8,273 bases of DNA, taken from positions 1 to 8,273 of the forward strand of contig JASFQI010000225.1 of NCBI GenBank assembly GCA_050115555.1, in the 5' to 3' direction. The notes below the pieces were generated by a model. That model worked only from the letters and a program-made list of their open reading frames with translations. It was not told the DNA's origin and did no database searches. Positions 6,467-8,273 of this stretch are shown here, piece by piece. The stretch is from JASFQI01 sp050115555 (GTDB taxonomy: Bacteria; Desulfobacterota; DSM-4660; Desulfatiglandales; HGW-15). The translations under genes and the position numbers were made by a program. Positions within the stretch are counted from its first letter, which is position 1. Each line of letters starts with the position of its first letter.

Positions 6467-6566
6467 CACCCGAGGGGTGCGGCCTCCAGGGGTTGAGCTT
6501 CTTGCCTGGAGCTGCGGATGGCCGGTCGAACCGGAAAGCTCGGGCCCACCGGAAGGGGCTCTCCCC
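6467..6566 (+). other. Cluster of inverted repeats, possible structured RNA
   Basis: Four stems occur in 100 bases: CACCC-GAG-GGGTG (6467-6479); CTCCAGG (6484-6490) with CCTGGAG (6505-6511), extended by GCGG/CTGC across one bulged C; CCGGT-CGA-ACCGG (6522-6534); and GGGG-CTCT-CCCC (6555-6566). The first two share base 6479. No T run follows, so simple termination is not indicated. It might be the 3' structure of the GAF transcript, a leader of nifU or a small RNA. GC-rich DNA makes short stems by chance, so confidence is limited. Confidence 0.35.
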
Positions 6567-6585
6567 CGTCTTTCCATGCCTTGAC

Positions 6586-6630
6586 TCCAAGGGATTGATG
6601 TCCTTTGGGTAGTATGCTACTTTTTTACTA
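6586..6630 (+). promoter_or_regulatory. Possible operator dyads in the nifU upstream region
   Basis: CCAAGG (6587-6592) and CCTTTGG (6602-6608) form an inverted repeat with one extra T. GTAGTATGCTAC (6609-6620) is a 12-base palindrome broken only at one central pair. TAGTA (6610-6614) and TACTA (6626-6630) flank a T-rich run. The location, 100-145 bases before nifU, fits a regulator site, for example for an Rrf2-type Fe-S regulator, but no match to a known consensus was found. TTGACT at 6581-6586 lacks a -10 at normal spacing. Confidence 0.25.
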
Positions 6631-6633
6631 GGC

Positions 6634-6653
6634 AATAGGATTTCTCGGTACAT
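6634..6653. repeat. Dispersed short motif, copy 2 (with 1032-1052)
   Basis: This copy lies 78 bases before the nifU start and shares AATA, ATTTC, a pyrimidine and CGGTACAT with the copy at 1032-1052, in the same orientation. On the opposite strand both read ATGTACCG followed by a purine and GAAAT, which opens unrelated minus-strand frames that each begin MYRE; these frames do not look like genes. Confidence 0.45.
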
Positions 6654-6718
6654 TGGGTTTTTTCATTTTCTTTGCGCGGGTGCGCCCTGTTTCCATTGCG
6701 TCGGGGGCCCCCAGGCAC

Positions 6719-6726
6719 GGGGAGGA
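6719..6726 (+). promoter_or_regulatory. Ribosome binding site fixing the nifU start at ATG 6732
   Basis: GGGGAGGA ends 5 bases before ATG 6732. The open frame extends upstream to 6672, but the NifU family begins at the MWEYTDKV segment and only this start has a ribosome site. Confidence 0.8.
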
Positions 6727-6731
6727 CTTCC

Positions 6732-7559
6732 ATGTGGGAGTACACGGACAAGGTCAAGGAGCTTTTTCTGGACCCAAAGAACGCCGGCGTGGTTGAGAGT
6801 GCAAACGCCGTTGGGGAGGTGGGGTCCATGGCCTGCGGGGACGCCCTCAAGCTCACCCTCAGGGTCAATGAGGAAGGGAAAATCGAGGATGCGCGTTTTC
6901 AGACGTTCGGCTGCGCCAGCGCCATCGCCTCGGCCTCGGCCCTGACGGAGATGCTGAAAGGCAAGAGCGTCGAGGAGGCGGAAAAGATCACCAACCAGGA
7001 GATCGCGGACTACCTCGGGGGACTTCCCAAGGAGAAGATGCACTGCTCCGTGCTCGGGCAGGAGGCCCTGGAGCAGGCCCTGGCCAACTACCGGGGAGAA
7101 CCTTCGAAAAAGGAGGAGGAGGGGGAGATCGTCTGCGAGTGCTTCGGCATTACCGACCGGCAGATCGAACGGGCCGTGCGGGAGAACAACCTCACGACCC
7201 TCGAGGATGTCACGAACTACACCAAGGCGGGCGGAGGTTGCGAGAGCTGTCACGACCGCATTCGGGAGATCCTTCGCGAGATCCGTGCCGAGCAGCAGTC
7301 AAATGTCCGTCCGGAAATGAGCAACATCCAGAAGATTCGTCGGATCGAGGAGACTCTGGAAAAGGAGGTCCGGCCGGCCCTCAAGCAGGACGGTGGAGAC
7401 ATCGAGCTCGTGGATGTGATCGGGAACCGGGTGCTGCTTTCCATGCGGGGGACCTGCGCCGTGTGCAAGGCCAGCGAGCAGACCATGAAGAACTTTGTGC
7501 AGGGCAAGCTTCGCGAGCTGGTGTGGCCGGATCTCGAGGTGGAGGAGGTGCGCTCATGA
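6732..7559 (+). CDS. nifU: Three-domain NifU Fe-S cluster scaffold protein
   Basis: NifU assembles Fe-S clusters from iron and the sulfur supplied by NifS and passes them to target proteins in the cytoplasm. All three NifU domains are present in 275 residues. The N-terminal IscU-like scaffold (1-125) has Cys35, Cys61 and Cys105 plus Asp37. The central BFD-like [2Fe-2S] domain (about 133-182) has Cys135, Cys137, Cys170 and Cys173. The C-terminal NifU scaffold (about 200-270) has the CAVC pair Cys242/Cys245. The spacing closely follows Azotobacter NifU, which is somewhat longer (just over 300 residues, from memory), so this copy has a shorter linker before the last domain. Its TGA overlaps the ATG of nifS. 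In many anaerobes this pair does general Fe-S assembly, so nitrogen fixation is not shown. Confidence 0.95.
   Translation: MWEYTDKVKELFLDPKNAGVVESANAVGEVGSMACGDALKLTLRVNEEGKIEDARFQTFGCASAIASASALTEMLKGKSVEEAEKITNQEIADYLGGLPKEKMHCSVLGQEALEQALANYRGEPSKKEEEGEIVCECFGITDRQIERAVRENNLTTLEDVTNYTKAGGGCESCHDRIREILREIRAEQQSNVRPEMSNIQKIRRIEETLEKEVRPALKQDGGDIELVDVIGNRVLLSMRGTCAVCKASEQTMKNFVQGKLRELVWPDLEVEEVRS
7541..7549 (+). promoter_or_regulatory. Ribosome binding site for nifS inside the nifU 3' end
   Basis: GGAGGAGGT ends 6 bases before ATG 7556. With the ATGA overlap (7556-7559) it indicates translational coupling of nifU and nifS. Confidence 0.8.
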
Positions 7560-8273
7560 AGACCGTATACCTTGACAACAACGCCACGACCCGGGTGGCC
7601 CCGGAGGTGGTCGAGGCCATGATGCCCTTTTTTTCCGATTTCTACGGCAATCCGTCGAGCGCGCACCGCTTTGGAGGCCAGGTGGCGGGCACGTTGAGAG
7701 AGGCCCGGGCGCATGTCGCCGCACTTCTCGGGGCCGAGCCCGAAGAGATCCTCTTTACGAGCTGCGGTACGGAGAGCGACAACACGGCCGTCCTGTCCGC
7801 CCTGGCCGTGAATCCCGGAAAGCGCCACGTGGTGATCAGCCGCGTGGAGCATCCTGCGATTCACACCCTGGGCCAGCACCTGGCGAAGCAGGGCTACGAG
7901 GTGACCGAAATACCGGTGGACGGCCAGGGAAGGCTCGACATGGATCGGTACGCAGACAGCCTTCGCCCGGGCACGGCCGTGGTGAGCCTCATGTGGGCGA
8001 ACAATGAGACCGGCGTGATCTTCCCAGTGGAGGAAGCCGCCCGGATGGCGCGGGACCAGGGGATCCTGTTCCACACGGACGCCGTTCAGATTGCCGGCAA
8101 GGTGCCGATTCGACTGAAGGAAAGCACCGTGGACATGCTCTCCATTTCCGGGCACAAGCTCCACGCACCCAAGGGGGTCGGGGTCCTGTACGTGCGCAAA
8201 GGCACGCCGTTCTCTCCGTACCTCATCGGCGGGCACCAGGAGAGGAACCGGCGCGGGGGAACGGAGAATACGC
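7556..8273 (+). CDS. nifS: NifS-type cysteine desulfurase, N-terminal part (runs off window)
   Basis: This is a PLP-dependent cysteine desulfurase that converts L-cysteine to L-alanine and supplies the sulfur to NifU. The first 239 residues are present and the frame is open at the right edge. It starts MKTVYLDNNATT, the family N-terminus. Further marks are YGNPSSAHRFG (30-40), TSCGTESDN (68-76, phosphate and PLP contact), His99 (stacks on the PLP ring), WANNETG (147-153), HTDAVQ (173-178, with Asp175 and Gln178 contacting the cofactor) and SGHKLHAPKG (198-207), in which Lys201 should form the Schiff base. RRGGTENT at 232-239 is also conserved. The active-site loop with the catalytic cysteine lies beyond the window. 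Group I (NifS/IscS-like) is indicated by the sequence and by the partner nifU. Confidence 0.95.
   Translation, partial: MKTVYLDNNATTRVAPEVVEAMMPFFSDFYGNPSSAHRFGGQVAGTLREARAHVAALLGAEPEEILFTSCGTESDNTAVLSALAVNPGKRHVVISRVEHPAIHTLGQHLAKQGYEVTEIPVDGQGRLDMDRYADSLRPGTAVVSLMWANNETGVIFPVEEAARMARDQGILFHTDAVQIAGKVPIRLKESTVDMLSISGHKLHAPKGVGVLYVRKGTPFSPYLIGGHQERNRRGGTENT

Larger units (their letters stand above)
6361..6731. other. 371-base gap between the GAF gene and nifU
   Basis: No protein-coding gene is supported. Open frames on both strands lack ribosome sites and family motifs. The left two thirds is GC-rich and holds a series of inverted repeats (6467-6566). The right third has AT-rich patches (6595-6668) with two dyads, T runs and the second copy of the short dispersed motif. 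A GGGGGCCCCC palindrome (6703-6712) lies just before the nifU ribosome site. The nifU promoter is probably in the right third, but I could not pick a clear -35/-10 pair. Confidence 0.6.

Noticed and set aside
6540..6570. Resemblance to the bacterial SRP RNA core (CCGGAAGGGG)
   Set aside because: The GGAA-type loop sequence is present, but the conserved asymmetric loop (AGCA side) and the longer helix are missing.
6291..6653. 120-residue minus-strand frame beginning MYREIL, and a similar MYREML frame at 828-1052
   Set aside because: Only the first few codons agree, because they lie on the repeated 20-base motif; the rest is unrelated, overlaps a real gene or an intergenic hairpin region, and has no ribosome site.
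1..8273. CRISPR arrays, tRNA, rRNA, insertion sequences, attachment sites
   Set aside because: No regularly spaced repeats, cloverleaf or rRNA segments, transposase motifs or terminal inverted repeats were seen.

Overview
The window comes from a GC-rich bacterial chromosome (about 60% GC by eye). All supported genes lie on the + strand. The gene set suggests an anaerobic deltaproteobacterium in the broad sense (Desulfobacterota or Thermodesulfobacteriota), such as a sulfate reducer or syntroph. The pointers are a three-domain NifU followed by NifS, a TAXI-type TRAP transporter with DUF1850, and a GAF protein ending in a four-cysteine module seen in many signalling proteins of that group. This placement rests on family knowledge; nothing here names a genus.

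Layout. (1) 2-880 is the C-terminal part of a YcaO-domain protein that begins left of the window. (2) 881-1338 is a 458-base gap with a possible weak terminator, a doubtful 21-codon ORF and one copy of a short motif that recurs at 6634-6653. (3) 1339-5332 is a tight four-gene transport operon: a small exported protein, a TAXI substrate-binding protein, a DUF1850 membrane-anchored protein and a fused DctQ-DctM-like TRAP permease. The gaps are 36, 12 and 7 bases. (4) 5333-5526 is a more AT-rich leader with a strong hairpin. (5) 5527-6360 encodes a soluble GAF protein with a C-terminal four-Cys module. (6) 6361-6731 is a 371-base gap with a run of hairpins, two dyads and the second motif copy. 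(7) 6732-8273 holds nifU and the first 239 codons of nifS, translationally coupled through an ATGA overlap.

How the genes work together. The TAXI protein should capture a small organic anion, possibly a carboxylate or amino acid, in the periplasm. It would hand the ligand to the fused permease, which imports it using an ion gradient. DUF1850 and the small exported protein are likely accessories; the ligand cannot be read from sequence. NifS takes sulfur from cysteine and NifU builds Fe-S clusters on its scaffold domains. In such organisms this pair may serve general Fe-S assembly, so it does not prove nitrogen fixation. No novel multi-gene system is clear. The best leads are the repeated intergenic motif, the structured leader before the GAF gene, the hairpin cluster before nifU and the unnamed exported protein at the head of the TRAP operon.
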